DNA from: Apoda limacodes
Taxonomy: Eukaryota; Arthropoda; Insecta; Lepidoptera; Limacodidae
Length of the DNA: 64,000 nt
Assembly (NCBI GenBank): GCA_946406115.1
Contig: OX291544.1
Coordinates: forward strand, 25,313,521-25,377,520
Direction of reading: 5' to 3'
Shown here: positions 11,208-21,861 of the stretch, in pieces
How the letters are laid out: each line of letters starts with the position of its first letter
Numbering within the stretch: the first letter of the stretch is position 1
The notes under the pieces: generated by a model
What the model saw: only the letters and a program-made list of their open reading frames with translations
The model's database searches: none
What the model was told of the DNA's origin: nothing
Position numbers and translations under genes: made by a program

Positions 11208-13533
11208 GATGGGTGCGCGTAGATCACGGAGGCCACACTCGTATCAATGCGTGCCTATACAGGTCTCATAGCGGTGACACGGACAAAACTCGACTCTTCA
11301 CGCACCTGAGTTTGACGACTGACAAAGTTCTAGAGCAATATCCCACAGCAGAACTAGTTATTTTGGGAGACTTTAACCATCCACCAGCCACCATCGTGAG
11401 TGGCTCAGTTCTCGAACCAATAACTATGCTGGGATATCTGCTCATGAATTTGCTCTGACCTATGGATTCTCTCAGCTGGTACTTTCTCCAACGAGAATAC
11501 CAGATATAGAGGACCATACGAGCTCCTTACTGGACCTTCTGCTGACTACACGTCCGGACGGATACTCCGTATCAGTGGATGCGCCTCTTGGCTCCTCGGA
11601 CCACTATCTCGTTCGGACTCAAATGTCATGCACACAATTTGATCCTTCTGGGCCAACTAATTGGCGTCGTGTGTGGCATTATAAGTTGGCAGACTGGGAC
11701 GGATTGCGAGAATCTTATGCATCGTACCCGTGGAGGTGCTTTAGCTCAGATGATCCTGACGTCTGCGCAGCCGCAGTCACTGAGACAATCCTCGCTGGTA
11801 TGGAATGTTTCATTCCTAACCTGCGAGTAGCTGCCGGCGTCAAAAAACGACCGTGGTTTAATAGGTATTGCAGAGAAGCTAAAATTCTTAAGCAAACTGC
11901 GTATGAGGCTTGGACCACGGCACGTAATAATAAGGTTCCCAATATTTCTGAGTTAAAACGCAAATTAAATGCTGCCTCTAGGTTCAGTAAGAAAGCAACT
12001 GCTAGATCAAAATTCCAATTCATCGGCAAAATAGGTGGGCGACTTGCGAGCTATCCCTCTGGGAGTCGTGCTTTCTGGTCGCTTGCTAAAGCTGCCGAGG
12101 GGAACTTCTGCCAGTCGTCGTTACCACCACTGCGTAAGACCGATGGTGACTTGACCCATACTGCAAAAGAGAAAGCCGATCTATTGGGCAGTCTCTTTGC
12201 CTCCAACGCGAATATGAACGACGAAGGCGCTGTACCACCTACTTTACCGTGGTGCGGTAAGACCATGCCGGAAATCTCTATAACACAGCGAGAGGTCCGT
12301 CGGGCGTTGTATTCCCTAGACGTTCATAAGTCGAGTGGGCCAGACGGTATACCAGCAGTGGTGCTTAAGCAGTGTGCTCCTGAGTTATGTCCTGTACTCA
12401 CGCGCCTCTTCGCGCTTTCCTACCATACTAGGAAATTTCCATCTTCATGGAAGACTGCGAATGTGCACCCGGTATCCAAAAAGGGCGATAGATCAGATCC
12501 ATCGAATTACAGGCCTATCGCTATTACCTCTCTCCTCTCCAAGGTGATGGAGCGTGTGATCAGCACACAGCTTTTGAGATACCTAGAAAAACATGACCAG
12601 ATCAGCGACTGTCAATATGGCTTTCGCCACGGTCGCTCCACTGGTGACCTTCTAGTGTATCTCACACACCGATGGGCACTAGCCATTAAGAGTCAGGGGG
12701 AGGCATTGGCATGTAGCCTAGACATAGGGAAGACGTTCGATCGGGTCTGGCACCGGGGTCTTCTATCGAAGTTGCCATCTTACGGAATGCCCGAGGGTTT
12801 TTGCAAATGGGTGGCTAGCTTTTTGTATGGCAGACGCATACGAGCCGTAGTTGACGGTAGTTGCTCTGATAGCATAGACATTAATGCTGGTGTCCCGCAA
12901 GGCTCTGTGCTGTCTCCTACGCTGTTTCTACTGCACATCAATGATATGTTGGAGATCAACAACATACATTGCTATGCAGATGACAGTACTGGAGACGCTT
13001 ATTACACGGGCCGTGCAAGCATCCCTCGTTCTGTTGTGGAGGAAAAACGTGAAGAACTTGTCTCTCAAATCGAGATCGGTCTGTCCAAGGTCTCTGACTG
13101 GGGACGGGAAAACTTGGTCCGATTTAACCCTTCAAAGACACAAGTCTGCGCGTTCACCGCTAAGAAAACTCCATTCACTGTAGTCCCACAATTCCAGAAC
13201 ACTCCCCTCTCCATCTCCAAGAGCATTGGGATCCTTGGTGTTCACACCTCCAGCGATGTTCAGTTCCGAGATCACTTGCTAGACAAGGTAAAGCTGGCGT
13301 CCAAAAAACTTGGTGTACTCAACAGAGCGAAGCAGTACTTTACGTCGGGGCAAAGGTTGCTGCTTTACAAGTCGCAAGTCCGGCCCCATATGGAGTACTG
13401 CTGCCATCTCTGGGCGGGTTTCAGAGAAACTTCCTCCCGCGAACGCTTAGGTTGTGGAATGAGCTCCCTGCCAAGGTTTTCTCTAAGGACTACAGTATGG
13501 GGTTCTTCAAAAAAGAAGTTATTAGATTTCTGA
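11208..13533 (+). pseudogene. LINE ORF2: endonuclease remnant plus reverse transcriptase (copy 2)
   Basis: ORF2 of a Jockey-type LINE would encode an AP-like endonuclease and a reverse transcriptase for target-primed integration. The endonuclease remnant (GDFN and SDH motifs visible) starts in one frame (11,090-11,458). After the 8-base insertion it continues in the frame of the long ORF, which is open to 13,533 (652 codons counted from 11,575). RT motifs in order are SSGPDGIP, YRPIAI, QYGFRHGRST, the first Asp motif, GVPQGSVLSP and YADD. The first Asp motif reads LDIGKTFDRV where copy 3 has LDIAKAFDRV. A 271-base deletion with GGT microhomology then shifts the frame, so the C-terminus is unrelated to that of copy 3. 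It is non-functional for retrotransposition. Confidence 0.9.
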
Positions 13534-13648
13534 AGGGTCGGCAACGCGCGAGTGATGCCCTTGGTGTTGCAAGCGTCCATAGGCTACGGTGACCGCTTAC
13601 CATCAGGCGGACCGTAGGCTTGTTTGCCACCTTAGTGGTAAAAAAAAA
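11208..13648 (+). mobile_element. Jockey-type LINE, 5'-truncated (copy 2)
   Basis: The copy matches the LINE at 30.2-33.0 kb from GGGTGCGCGTAGATCA (about 11,209) to the 3' end TTTGCCACCTTAGTGGTA plus a short A run (13,640-13,648). The 5' half of the endonuclease is missing. Relative to copy 3 it has an 8-base insertion after GACTTTAAC (about 11,373) and a 271-base deletion at about 13,420. It is inserted only in block II. Confidence 0.92.
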
Positions 13649-13799
13649 TCGAGTCTTTGATCTCATTCAAATACCATATAATATTAAAATATTTGTGATT
13701 ATTGGTTTTTAGAAGGTAAAGTGCCGATAAATATTTACTTATCAATTCAATCCAATTTTGCCAATTTTATTGCCTCTTTTATTTGTCCTGAAGACAAGA

Positions 13800-13965
13800 T
13801 AATTGTTGGCTCAGTGGGTATTGACCCGTTTGCTGAATTAAGGGGCGTGGGTTCGACTCTCGCACAAGACAAAAATTTATGTAAAGAACATTTTACTTGA
13901 GCCTTATACCCAGTCTGAATAAATGTATGTATTTGCAAAAAAAAAAGTAAATATGTATCTATACT
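13800..13965 (+). mobile_element. tRNA-derived SINE, block II copy
   Basis: This is the counterpart of the SINE at 5,447 in block I, with head GGCTCAGTGGGTATTGACCC and a decayed B box GGTTCGACTCTC. It is followed by CATTTTACTTGAGCC and ATGTATGTATTTGC. Confidence 0.65.
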
Positions 13966-14347
13966 AGCTTTAGCCCACGGTTCCACCTGCCCTGAATTCG
14001 GTTGTCGGTGTAGGATTTCAACGACAACTCCTCAATCACATAAGAAAAAACCGAATCACATTTTACGTTTTCCAGTAGCCTATGACCTTTCCCGAGACTC
14101 AAACTTTGTCCATACCAAATTTCTCCACGGTGCCACACCTTTAAATTCCGTTATCGGTGTAGGATTTCGAAATTATTGAAAAAAACTGACTCACACTTAA
14201 CGTTTTCAAGTATTCTATGTCCTTTCTCAGGACTCAAACTATCTCCATGCCAAATTTCATCTTAATCGGTACAGCTATTTAGGCGTGAGAAGGTAACAGA
14301 CGGATAGACAGACAAAGTTACTTCCGCATTTATAATATTAGTATGGA
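13966..14347 (+). repeat. Repeat insertion with an internal duplication, block II only
   Basis: This segment is absent from block I at about 5,660. It contains two diverged copies of a unit of about 140 bases (TCGGTGTAGGATTTC at about 14,003 and 14,154; ACTCAAACT..CCATGCCAAATTTC in each). It ends with GACAGACAAAGTTACTTCCG and TAATATTAGTATGGA, an ending I recognise from many lepidopteran repeats. No coding capacity. Confidence 0.6.
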
Positions 14348-14796
14348 TTTGTTGTCTGGTACCTATTCATAGCACAAGCTTTGCATAGTTCAGGACCAGC
14401 GTCATCTGGTGTGTAATGTCCAAAACTATCATTATTGAGATTATTGAACTTTGTAGGAGTAATTCTTAAAAAGTTTGTATCTAAATGTTAGCATTTATTA
14501 AGACATATCTAACCTTAAATCTTATATACCCTGTACCCTTGTTCCTACTTTTATTGCAATACTTAAAGGCATGTTCAATATATCAGTCCGAAGGCCACCA
14601 CTCGCGATCCTCAGGTTTAGGCTAGTTTTGTTGAATTCCTACAGGCGAACAAATGATAGTGTGCCACTTGAAGAAGATGTAAATTTAGTCCAATCATATT
14701 TAGCTGATAAGAACATTCTACGTATCCTACGTTAAGCGGTTGACTATGCTGAAAAATACATACGTATTTGGTTTTAAATTTTAGTTCGAAGTTAAC
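14348..14796. other. SINE tail fragment and unassigned sequence
   Basis: At 14,350-14,425 lies a diverged SINE tail (GTCTGGTACC, CACAAGCTTTGC, GTGTAATGTCC). From 14,426 to 14,796 I see no gene or recognisable repeat. Block I has no counterpart. Confidence 0.45.
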
Positions 14797-15639
14797 GAAA
14801 TTAAGTATGTTGTGTTATAATAAAATTTAAGCTATAAATCCGAAGGCATAGCTGGTCCTGGCGCTTGAAAAGTTATGAGCGCCGCGCGTTGTGTCGCTAA
14901 AACAAAAACAAAACGCAAACGTTGTGGTAGAATTTGAAATTATAATTTTAAAGCTCATATATTACATTGTATATCTCAACCCGTTTTCCAAATGCACTGT
15001 TTTTGGGCTAAATGTTTTTGACAGAATTGTTGGTTCAATCTTCAATGTTATTTAATAGTGGATTTGCACCTAATTGTTGTCTGTTGATTGGTCTCATGTA
15101 CAAACGTCTGGCACCGTGTGCGTGCATACAAATACAAATTCAAATACATACAATACTCACAGACCTGAATTTTTATTTTTAATTTGGTAGGAAAGTTCTG
15201 CTAGACGCTCGGAAGCATCAATTGTTTTGAGCGAGTTTGTTTTGGCATAGTTGTTGAAAGAACTGTATCAAGACACTGATAAAAAATGAATTTAACAAAA
15301 AGGATTAGTATATAGTACTGACGTTTGAAGAGGGATCTTAAACAAGCCTTCGATATTTATAAATTTCCACAGGTTTGGATTGCTAATCAGTAGGCTAAAT
15401 ATCTTTATGTTCCTAGCTAGACTTAAAAGATTTTGACAAATTGGCAGTGTCAGTGAACGTGAACGGCTAAGCTAGAGCCAGCTCTAGTTCTATCTTCAGT
15501 ATTCAAAGCATGTGCAAAAAATTAAATAATAAGAAAGCCCCAGAACTAATATCTACCACTTGACCAACTGAACTCCAGCCAAGAAACACATACTTATTCA
15601 AACGTACGCCACATTGCTTAACCGACTCAGAAATGTGAC

Positions 15640-15860
15640 TACATAAAAAATGGTCAAGTGCGATTCCGTGGAATCCGTACTGCCATTTATATAATAAGAA
15701 AACAAAAACAAAAAGTGTGGCGATAAGCAGCCCCCCATTCAGTGACTGAAGCCTGATGTTCCTTTACTTTGAATATCGTTTCCAATAGGCAAATGTGTAA
15801 CAGCGTAGGCTTAGTGATAGGGCTGCGTCGACACTCTTTGGGTACGGAAACCTAAAAATG
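15640..15860. mobile_element. Non-autonomous repeat bounded by GTCAAGTGCG and GGTACGGAAACC
   Basis: The sequence runs from AAATGGTCAAGTGCGATTCC to CTTTGGGTACGGAAACC. In inverse orientation it matches 34,430-34,675, which runs from GGGTTCCATACCCAAAG to CGCATTTGGCCGG. It sits where block I has the LINE fragment at 6,522. The two ends correspond to the common GGCCAAGTGCG and GGTACGGAACCC ends seen elsewhere in the window. Confidence 0.55.
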
Positions 15861-16017
15861 GAATGTACCTGAGTCAAATTCTGACTTGCAATGAGGAGTG
15901 TATGTTATATAAAAGTATTCAGCACAGGAATCCAGGTCAGGTAGCCAAGTCAAACTGTAACTGTACCTTAAAAAAATATTTTTCATTAACTCAGCATTTT
16001 GAAATCAGCATTTCTCA

Positions 16018-16985
16018 TCATCATCATTTTTAACCGTCAAAAATAGCGAAGATCGAAAAACTCGTAATTAACTAAGCAACGTAGAATAGTTAACTGTTCT
16101 TCGTTACAGCTTCTTAAAAACAAGGCCGTGCCTTATATTGCAACGAACCTCTCAACATTACAAACGTTACAGCTAAAGATATTTCTACCCTTCTCATTCT
16201 CCAGACTGTCCCCACAGATAAGTTGGTCAAGCTGTATACTACGAGACACATTAGTCATGTAATAATCGCCTGCATGTTACAGATAACGCAGCGAGACCAG
16301 GGTAACCCGCTGAGTAACAATTTTTATCTGAGTTAAAAAATATGCGCAGGTCTTCGAAAGACTCATCGCCTCAATTCGTTTAGCGATATTATTCACAGTT
16401 CTCTGATAATAATAATTTGACACAAATTATTTATGTGCGGTGACAGTGAGAAACAATGTGACACAGTGGTGCGGTGTCACCGAAAAACGTATCACTTTGC
16501 AAGAACATGACTCCTCAATCAGATAATAAAGCGTGTACATACATGATTATATACGAAACTCCGTATCTAAGGTTTATGTGTAAACGTTATGCTATTTTTT
16601 TTAGATAGGTACAGAGTGCAGACCCCTCCGACTTACTTGTGGATTAGACAAAAGAAAAACTAACACAATTCATATTCGCTCCGTCGATTTGATAACAGGT
16701 AATTAAACAATCAGGCCTGGCGACCTTACTGACTTCACCTCAGTAGTTTTAACTATTCACTACGACACACATTAGTCAAGTACATTCGCCTGCATTTTAC
16801 AAATGACGTGACGGCAACTTATAGGAACACAAGTTACATTTCTACGCTTTAGAAATAGTTTTTAAGACTTCCTTACCAAAATGACAAAAATTTTATCCCT
16901 ATTACACCGCATTTCATTCTATTCCAATACCTTCATTGTCTCTACAGTTGTAGAATACTACCTGTTCCCAGCGGGGTCACGTGTG
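16018..16985. mobile_element. Block II form of the foldback-like repeat
   Basis: Segments A (16,018-16,060), C (to about 16,530), D (to about 16,785) and B (to 16,985) lie in direct order. C and D are inverted in block I at 7,155-7,860, while B (6,950-7,150) is direct there. The C segment also holds a block related to 35,050-35,145 and 48,650-48,740 (ACATAAATCACTTGC, reversed), so the family is dispersed in the window. Confidence 0.5.
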
Positions 16986-17560
16986 TTATTTTTACTGCTG
17001 CGCTCCTAAGGGCTACAGTGTGAAATAATGTAACCTTCCTTAAGATTAAGGCTATCAAATGAAAAAATAATTTTTCAAATCTGACTGATAGTTTTAGAGA
17101 TTAGCACATTTCTGATTTTAGGCGGTGTTTTCTTTTCACGTGCAGCAAAATATAGAAATCTAATAATATATCTACTTTCATAGTGTATATTGTAAATGAA
17201 AACCTTTTTATAAAAGTACGTTATTCCTACCTGCCGTTTTTAATCAAGATAATATTCATAAAAAACTGTTGTAACTTTAAATTGTAATTCAAAAACTTTT
17301 GACTTTGAAATTTTGTTTTTTTTTGTAATTGTATTTCCTCAAAATTATAAGGGAAATAGCACAGAGGACATTATATCATACCAGTAGATCTAAAAACCGA
17401 TAAAAATCAACATTTCGTTAGGGGTAAAAAGTACATAAATGATAAAAAATCTATTTAGGTATTATATTTTTGTCGGTTTATAAAATTAGTTATTAACTAC
17501 AAGTTAATAAACAAAAAAAAAATTAACAGAAAATATGTCCCATTGGCGAAAATTGGGGAG
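16986..17560. other. AT-rich stretch, no gene seen
   Basis: Near 17,040-17,110 is a piece of a repeat ending I have seen in lepidopteran DNA (AATAATTTTTCAAATCTGAC). The rest is low-complexity AT-rich sequence. Confidence 0.4.
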
Positions 17561-17918
17561 AAGAAGTGACAAGAAACTCCCGGATGTACACCTGTGACCA
17601 ATCAGTCATGCAGGAACCAAGCCATCAAGTACACAATATCTATCCAAATATGTATATACACACATACACGTACGTACTCGTGCGCCACACATCCAAACCA
17701 CCAAAACCAGGCAACCAAAGGCGGATTGCACATGGTGCATCCCCTAGTAGCTCGCCACTAACCACTTTAAAGGAAACAACAGAGACATAACATCGTTACT
17801 TAGCTTGGTCTTTAGAGTGCTCCTTTAACTTATCAAACCTAAATTATTTAAGTTTGAATAGAAAACCTAGAATAAATTTTCTGTGATACTAGGCCATACA
17901 ATTTTGTCATTCAAATAT

Positions 17919-18161
17919 TCATCTGCATTCATATGCTTTCTTACATAGCAGATGTTTAATATAAAATTTAAACTGTTTGTCACTTAAGTTAAGAATTTCT
18001 ACAGTTAACTTATTATACAATTTCACACCGCTTCCCATAAATGATTTGTTGGCTTTAGTAAGCCTAAACTTTGGCATAGCAAGTTTATTTTTATTTCTCG
18101 TATTTAAGTTGTGCTTATCACTGTTCCTCGGAAATTGGGATATATTTTTACGGACAAACAT
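17919..18161 (-). pseudogene. LINE ORF2 C-terminal tail
   Basis: The segment encodes a tail with HNLNTRNKNKLAMPKFRLTK followed by a VKLYNKL-type motif and ends with an LLCKKAY motif. This arrangement (HNxxTRNK, then xxxYNKLP, then KxxLxxKAY) is typical of the C-terminus of CR1/Jockey-group ORF2 proteins. It lies about 330 bases downstream of the last RT segment in a different frame, so it is separated by frameshifts. No function is expected from this copy. Confidence 0.75.
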
Positions 18162-18490
18162 AATATTTTCATAGATATATTGACACGGTACCGTTAGAAT
18201 ATTTATTTCTTTAAAAACATTCCTGAGAGTGTCTCGGCTTCCTAGCTCATAAATGCTTCGTACTGCCCTTTTTTGTTATATAAATATGGTTTGAATATCA
18301 GCAGCAGAACCCCATAGCAAAATACCTTATGACATGGCACTGTGGAAATAAGCAAAGTAAACAAGTCTTGCTATGGTTATGTCAGTCAATTACCTGATTT
18401 TCCTCACCGCAAAAGCAGCTAGTACTGTAATTTATGGACCCCACTGCAATTTTGAGTTAATAGTTATACCTAAGAAGACAGTTTTATCAA

Positions 18491-18757
18491 CTATTTTTCA
18501 TTGTTTAATACCAGATTTCTATTAATTTGGATTACATTAGGTAGTGAAAACTTAATACATTTTGTTTTACTAGCATTAAGTACAAAATAAGATAAGATAT
18601 TAGCAGTAAACCAGTTTGAAATTTTTATAAGTTGTCTATTTATGTCGTTTGAATTGTCGTGTTTACTGTTTACTTTAAACAATAATGAAGTGTCATCTGC
18701 AAATAATAGTATCTCTGTAAACTTTGCACCATAAAGGGTAAGTCATTTATATATACT
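18491..18757 (-). pseudogene. LINE reverse transcriptase, catalytic FADD segment
   Basis: The second catalytic Asp pair is present as FADDTSLLF (18,692-18,703 for FADD). It is followed by an N/D-rich helix and LNASKTKCIKFS, the usual NxxKTK segment after the RT active site. The frame differs from that of the preceding segment (18,757-19,068). The break lies between the INDLPFMV part and FADD. Confidence 0.82.
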
Positions 18758-19068
18758 CAAAACAAAAAAGGCCCTAATATTGACCCTTGTGGTACACCTA
18801 GTTTCGCTAGAGATCCCTGAGATTGAGCACCATTTATTACTTTTACTTTTTGAATTCTATTGCTTAAGTATGATTCTACAAGTTCAAGGGATTTATTTCT
18901 AACACCATAATATTTTAGTTTAGCTAAAAACGTATGATGATCGACACAATCAAACGCCTTCGATAAGTCGCAAAAAACGCCAACTACATCCTGGGAACTC
19001 TCCCATGCCGCGAGTATGTGCAGCATCAGTAGTTGAGCGTCCCCTGGTAAAACCGAATTGTCGATCAT
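18757..19068 (-). pseudogene. LINE reverse transcriptase, first Asp and GVPQGS segment
   Basis: The translation carries VFCDLSKAFDCVDHH, the RT motif with the first catalytic Asp, and GVPQGSILGP, the fingers/palm motif B'. An in-frame stop follows GPFLF, after which the same frame continues as VYINDLPFM, so a single codon has been lost there. Upstream, the QFGFTRGRSTTDA motif is in another frame (18,950-19,225), separated by a frameshift near 19,025. Confidence 0.85.
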
Positions 19069-19642
19069 GTAAAAGTCCCTGTATACAAAAATGTGAAAGC
19101 AATTGATTTAGCAAGATTTTTTCAAATATCTTACTAAAGACAGGTAGAATAGATATTGGTCTAAAATTTGAGGGATCTTCTTTGTCACCAGATTTAAAAA
19201 GAGGTATCAATTTACTGCATTTCATAAGGTCTTAAAATACACCATTACCAATGCATACATTATATATATAAGCAAGATAGGGAGCAACAACTGAAATGAT
19301 TGAGCTAATTAACTTAACAGACATCCCCCACAAATCTTCAGTATTTTTCAGATTAAGTGTTTTAAATGTTGTGATAATTATTTGGGGATCCACGTGTTTA
19401 AATTTAAAGTTAACATTACACTCAGTAACACTGCCCTTAAGAATAGATTCAGCAGCTTGGCAAGATGAAGTTAAGGATTCAGTTATTTTTGATGGTATTT
19501 CGCCAAAGAAATTTTCAAATATTTGGGCAACTTTTTCGTCATTATCAATTAAACCAGAGTCTGTTTTGATATTAAAGTTCTGTTTACGAGCCTTTGATCT
19601 ACCAGTTATATTATTGATCACATTCCAAACAGTTTTAATCAC
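18950..19642 (-). pseudogene. LINE ORF2 linker and start of the reverse transcriptase
   Basis: One frame runs from 19,642 to about 19,020, interrupted by a single stop (TAA at 19,232-19,234, between GNGVF and DLMKCSKL). The first part is the linker (VWNVINNITGRSK, then an acidic stretch and LNLKNTEDLWGMS). The second is the RT N-terminus with KLIPLFKSGDKEDPSNFRPI and QFGFTRGRSTTDA. In an active element this would pass into the DLSKAFD motif without a break. Confidence 0.83.
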
Positions 19643-19826
19643 ATTGTCAGATGTTTAAATTTTTTTTAATACTTTTTGACATGCTAATTAAGGCTTGGAT
19701 CGCGCATAAGCGATTTTAGTGAATATAATTCATAAAGTATCTCTGCTTATTTTGATTCCTTTTGTAGCCCAGTTGTTAAATTGAGGCCTGTAATTGCATC
19801 TTATTGTTTTAGTTTTAAAAATGTGG

Positions 19827-20141
19827 TTAAAAAGTTTTATTCACTGACTGGAAAAAGTTTTTATATAAATTGTTAACACCTTTTTTAGGCTCAAGAGCGG
19901 GCAAGATAGTTTTGAATTTTTCTAAATAACTATTTATCCGAGGAACAGTGATTGGCCTACATATAATCTCCTTGTCTAATTCCGAACAAGTTATGGCAAA
20001 GCTAGCACTTAGATCACAATGATCCGATTTCAGACAATTTATAATGTTTTTATCTAAATATTCACAGCTACAGAATATGTTATCTAAACATGTTTCAGTT
20101 GTTTCAGTTATTCTTGTAGGCTCTAGAAAGAGATTTTCCAA
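19827..20141 (-). pseudogene. LINE endonuclease C-terminal part
   Basis: The segment contains TCLDNIFCS followed by LKSDHCDLSASF. The SDH motif is the conserved C-terminal catalytic motif of AP-like endonucleases in LINEs. It is in a different frame from the N-terminal endonuclease half (20,225-20,665), and the middle part with the GDFN motif is damaged. Confidence 0.78.
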
Positions 20142-20224
20142 GTTAAATGACTTAAATAGACTAATTAAGCGAGTACTTAATGAGGAGTTTATAAGGTATA
20201 AGGTAAGGTAAATCTACATTAAAA

Positions 20225-20665
20225 TCACCACATATTATACCCTTTTTTTTTGCTTCTAGTGACTAGCTTTAGAACATTCTCCATTACTTTTTCAAAGTCA
20301 GAGAAATTGGTAGAAGGTGGCCTATAGACACAGACAATTATATATTTTTCAAGTTCTACACTAGATAATTCAATTAATTTTTCAACTGAAAGTGCAACAA
20401 CATCTCTACGTTCTTTTATTTTGAATTTACTATTTACTAGAATTAATGAACCACCTCGAATATGGTTTTCTCTATTGTAACAACTAGACACTTGAACATT
20501 TTTAATATTTAACAACATCTCATGTGATTTTAACCAGTGTTCTGTTATACATAAGATGTCTATATTGAATTTTTCAATAAATAATTCAATTTGTAAATCT
20601 TTGCCAAGGAAGCCTTGAATATTTTGATGAAATAATTTAAGTACATTATGCTTCCTCTTTGTCAC
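20225..20665 (-). pseudogene. LINE AP-like endonuclease, N-terminal half
   Basis: The 146-codon frame begins with LKLFHQNIQGFLGKDLQIEL (the N-motif with catalytic Asn). It continues with DILCITEHWLK, in which the Glu is the metal-binding residue of the family, and with RGGSLILV and VCVYRPPST. It lies directly 3' of the ORF1 end on the minus strand, as expected for ORF2. The frame is lost after VTRSKKKGYN, where GDFN should follow. Confidence 0.85.
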
Positions 20666-20670
20666 TGAAG

Positions 20671-20937
20671 TCAGTTTAAAGCATTAAGAGCCACCTCAGT
20701 ATTAGTAACACTACTAACAGTATCAGTGTTTTCCAAGTAGATATCTACAGAAGAGTAAAAAATATTATATGCTAACAAAGTAGCCAGTCGTTGCTTACAA
20801 TACTTAGATAGATACAATGTACCTTTAGTCAATATAAAACTAGAAATAAACTTTTTTATGTCAAACAAATAAAAATTATCATTTTTGGTTTTGTTTATGT
20901 GACAGTTTTTTTGAAAAAGGAAAAGGGGAAATAACAA
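20671..20937 (-). pseudogene. LINE ORF1, C-terminal end of the esterase-like domain
   Basis: The translation contains FYLFDIKKFISS, then ILTKGTLYLSKYCKQRLATL. This resembles the D-x-x-x-F...T+xGLHLxxxGK end of the SGNH-esterase-like domain found in ORF1 of CR1-group LINEs. It ends six bases before the ORF2 segment. Its N-terminal partner is 5.6 kb away at 26,559-26,771. The assignment rests on motif recognition only. Confidence 0.6.
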
Positions 20938-20976
20938 TTTTTTTGACTCCTAAATTTGAGAGTAGATAATAAGATT

Positions 20977-21263
20977 GTACCCATCTGCCAAGCCTACTCG
21001 TCTACCAAGCCATCTTCGTCCTTCATAATATTAAATTTTATAAAAAATAAAATTAATTAATAAAAAAAAAGAAAAAAAAATCTACATAAAATAAAATTGT
21101 TACATAAAACTAACATAATGATCAAAATAATAATTTAATACGATCGTGGAATATCGAGGACTTAGAAAAAGTTAGCCAGGATCGTGGCGGTGGAGATCTT
21201 TAATATTTTTGTAGACTTTCAAAAGACGGGCTTAACACATTTATGTAGTTAAAAACCTAAATT
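20977..21263. repeat. Repeat module X, copy 1
   Basis: Begins GTACCCATCTGCCAAGCCTA and ends near TAAAAACCTAAATTCGAAAA. It matches 25,349-25,628 in direct orientation and includes GTTAGCCAGGATCGTGGCGG. A low-complexity A-rich stretch (about 21,030-21,110) lies inside. Confidence 0.85.
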
Positions 21264-21507
21264 CGAAAATAAAATAAAATTCATTACTAGAACACCCGGG
21301 ACAGCATAAGTTTACGTAGACATACATAGGGCAGCGGCGAGCGTCGCGGTGCCACTAAATATAAAGAAAGCGTATGAGGTGGGCATATGCAAAATGCGAT
21401 AAATTGATATAAAATGCAATGTACTACTGAGTGAATACATTCTAATATGAGAGGAATTATGTACTTTTCTGATGGCTAACAAAAGGTGGCAGTGTTGTAG
21501 TGACCTG

Positions 21508-21861
21508 AATATTGGAATGAGACTCTTTTACTTGATTTAGCGATGGAGGTTGTTTCTTATGTTTGATTGCTTATACTGCTGCTATACAATACAGGTAAAA
21601 AGACCTCGCCTGAGTAAAGTAAAGAGGAGATAAGAAGATGATGGAGGCATGCCCGGGGATCGGAAGCTTAAAACCTACTGGTGTCTCAGAATGTATGTCG
21701 TTAACATTCGTTAGTGGCTTCAAGTTACATCGGCTGAGCTCACAGACGGTTTGAACATCTCTCGCCTAACGTTTCGATCCTTTTGATTGGGTCAAATACG
21801 AATGTGAGTTCAGTGCCGAGCGACTTGAACGACGACAACAGATTACACAGTGTAGAAGGGT
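21508..21861. repeat. Repeat module Y, copy 1
   Basis: Begins TGAATATTGGAATG, contains GCCTCGCCTGAGTAAAGTAA and GCATGCCCGGGGATCGGAAG, and ends GTGTAGAAGGG. It matches 23,752-24,103 in direct orientation. Here it is followed by different sequence (TGTGCGGACAGACC), whereas the second copy runs straight into module Z. Confidence 0.85.

Larger units (their letters stand above)
9724..16985. repeat. Segmental duplication, block II
   Basis: This is the second copy of block I, in the same orientation and about 6 kb downstream. It is longer because it carries the Jockey LINE at 11.2-13.65 kb, a repeat at 13,990-14,795 and another at 15,640-15,860. It lacks about 450 bases present at 4,640-5,095 in block I and the LINE fragment at 6,522-6,727. 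Divergence is clearly visible between the copies, so the duplication is not recent. Confidence 0.85.

Noticed and set aside
12780..12965. Minus-strand ORFs inside the LINE copies (for example 12,780-12,965, 31,830-32,015, 11,715-12,029)
   Set aside because: They are antisense shadows of the reverse transcriptase frame and recur wherever the LINE does.
17566..17790. ORF of 74 codons downstream of the minus-strand LINE
   Set aside because: It runs through a (CA)n/(TA)n-like microsatellite and what is probably LINE 3' UTR. No motif supports it.
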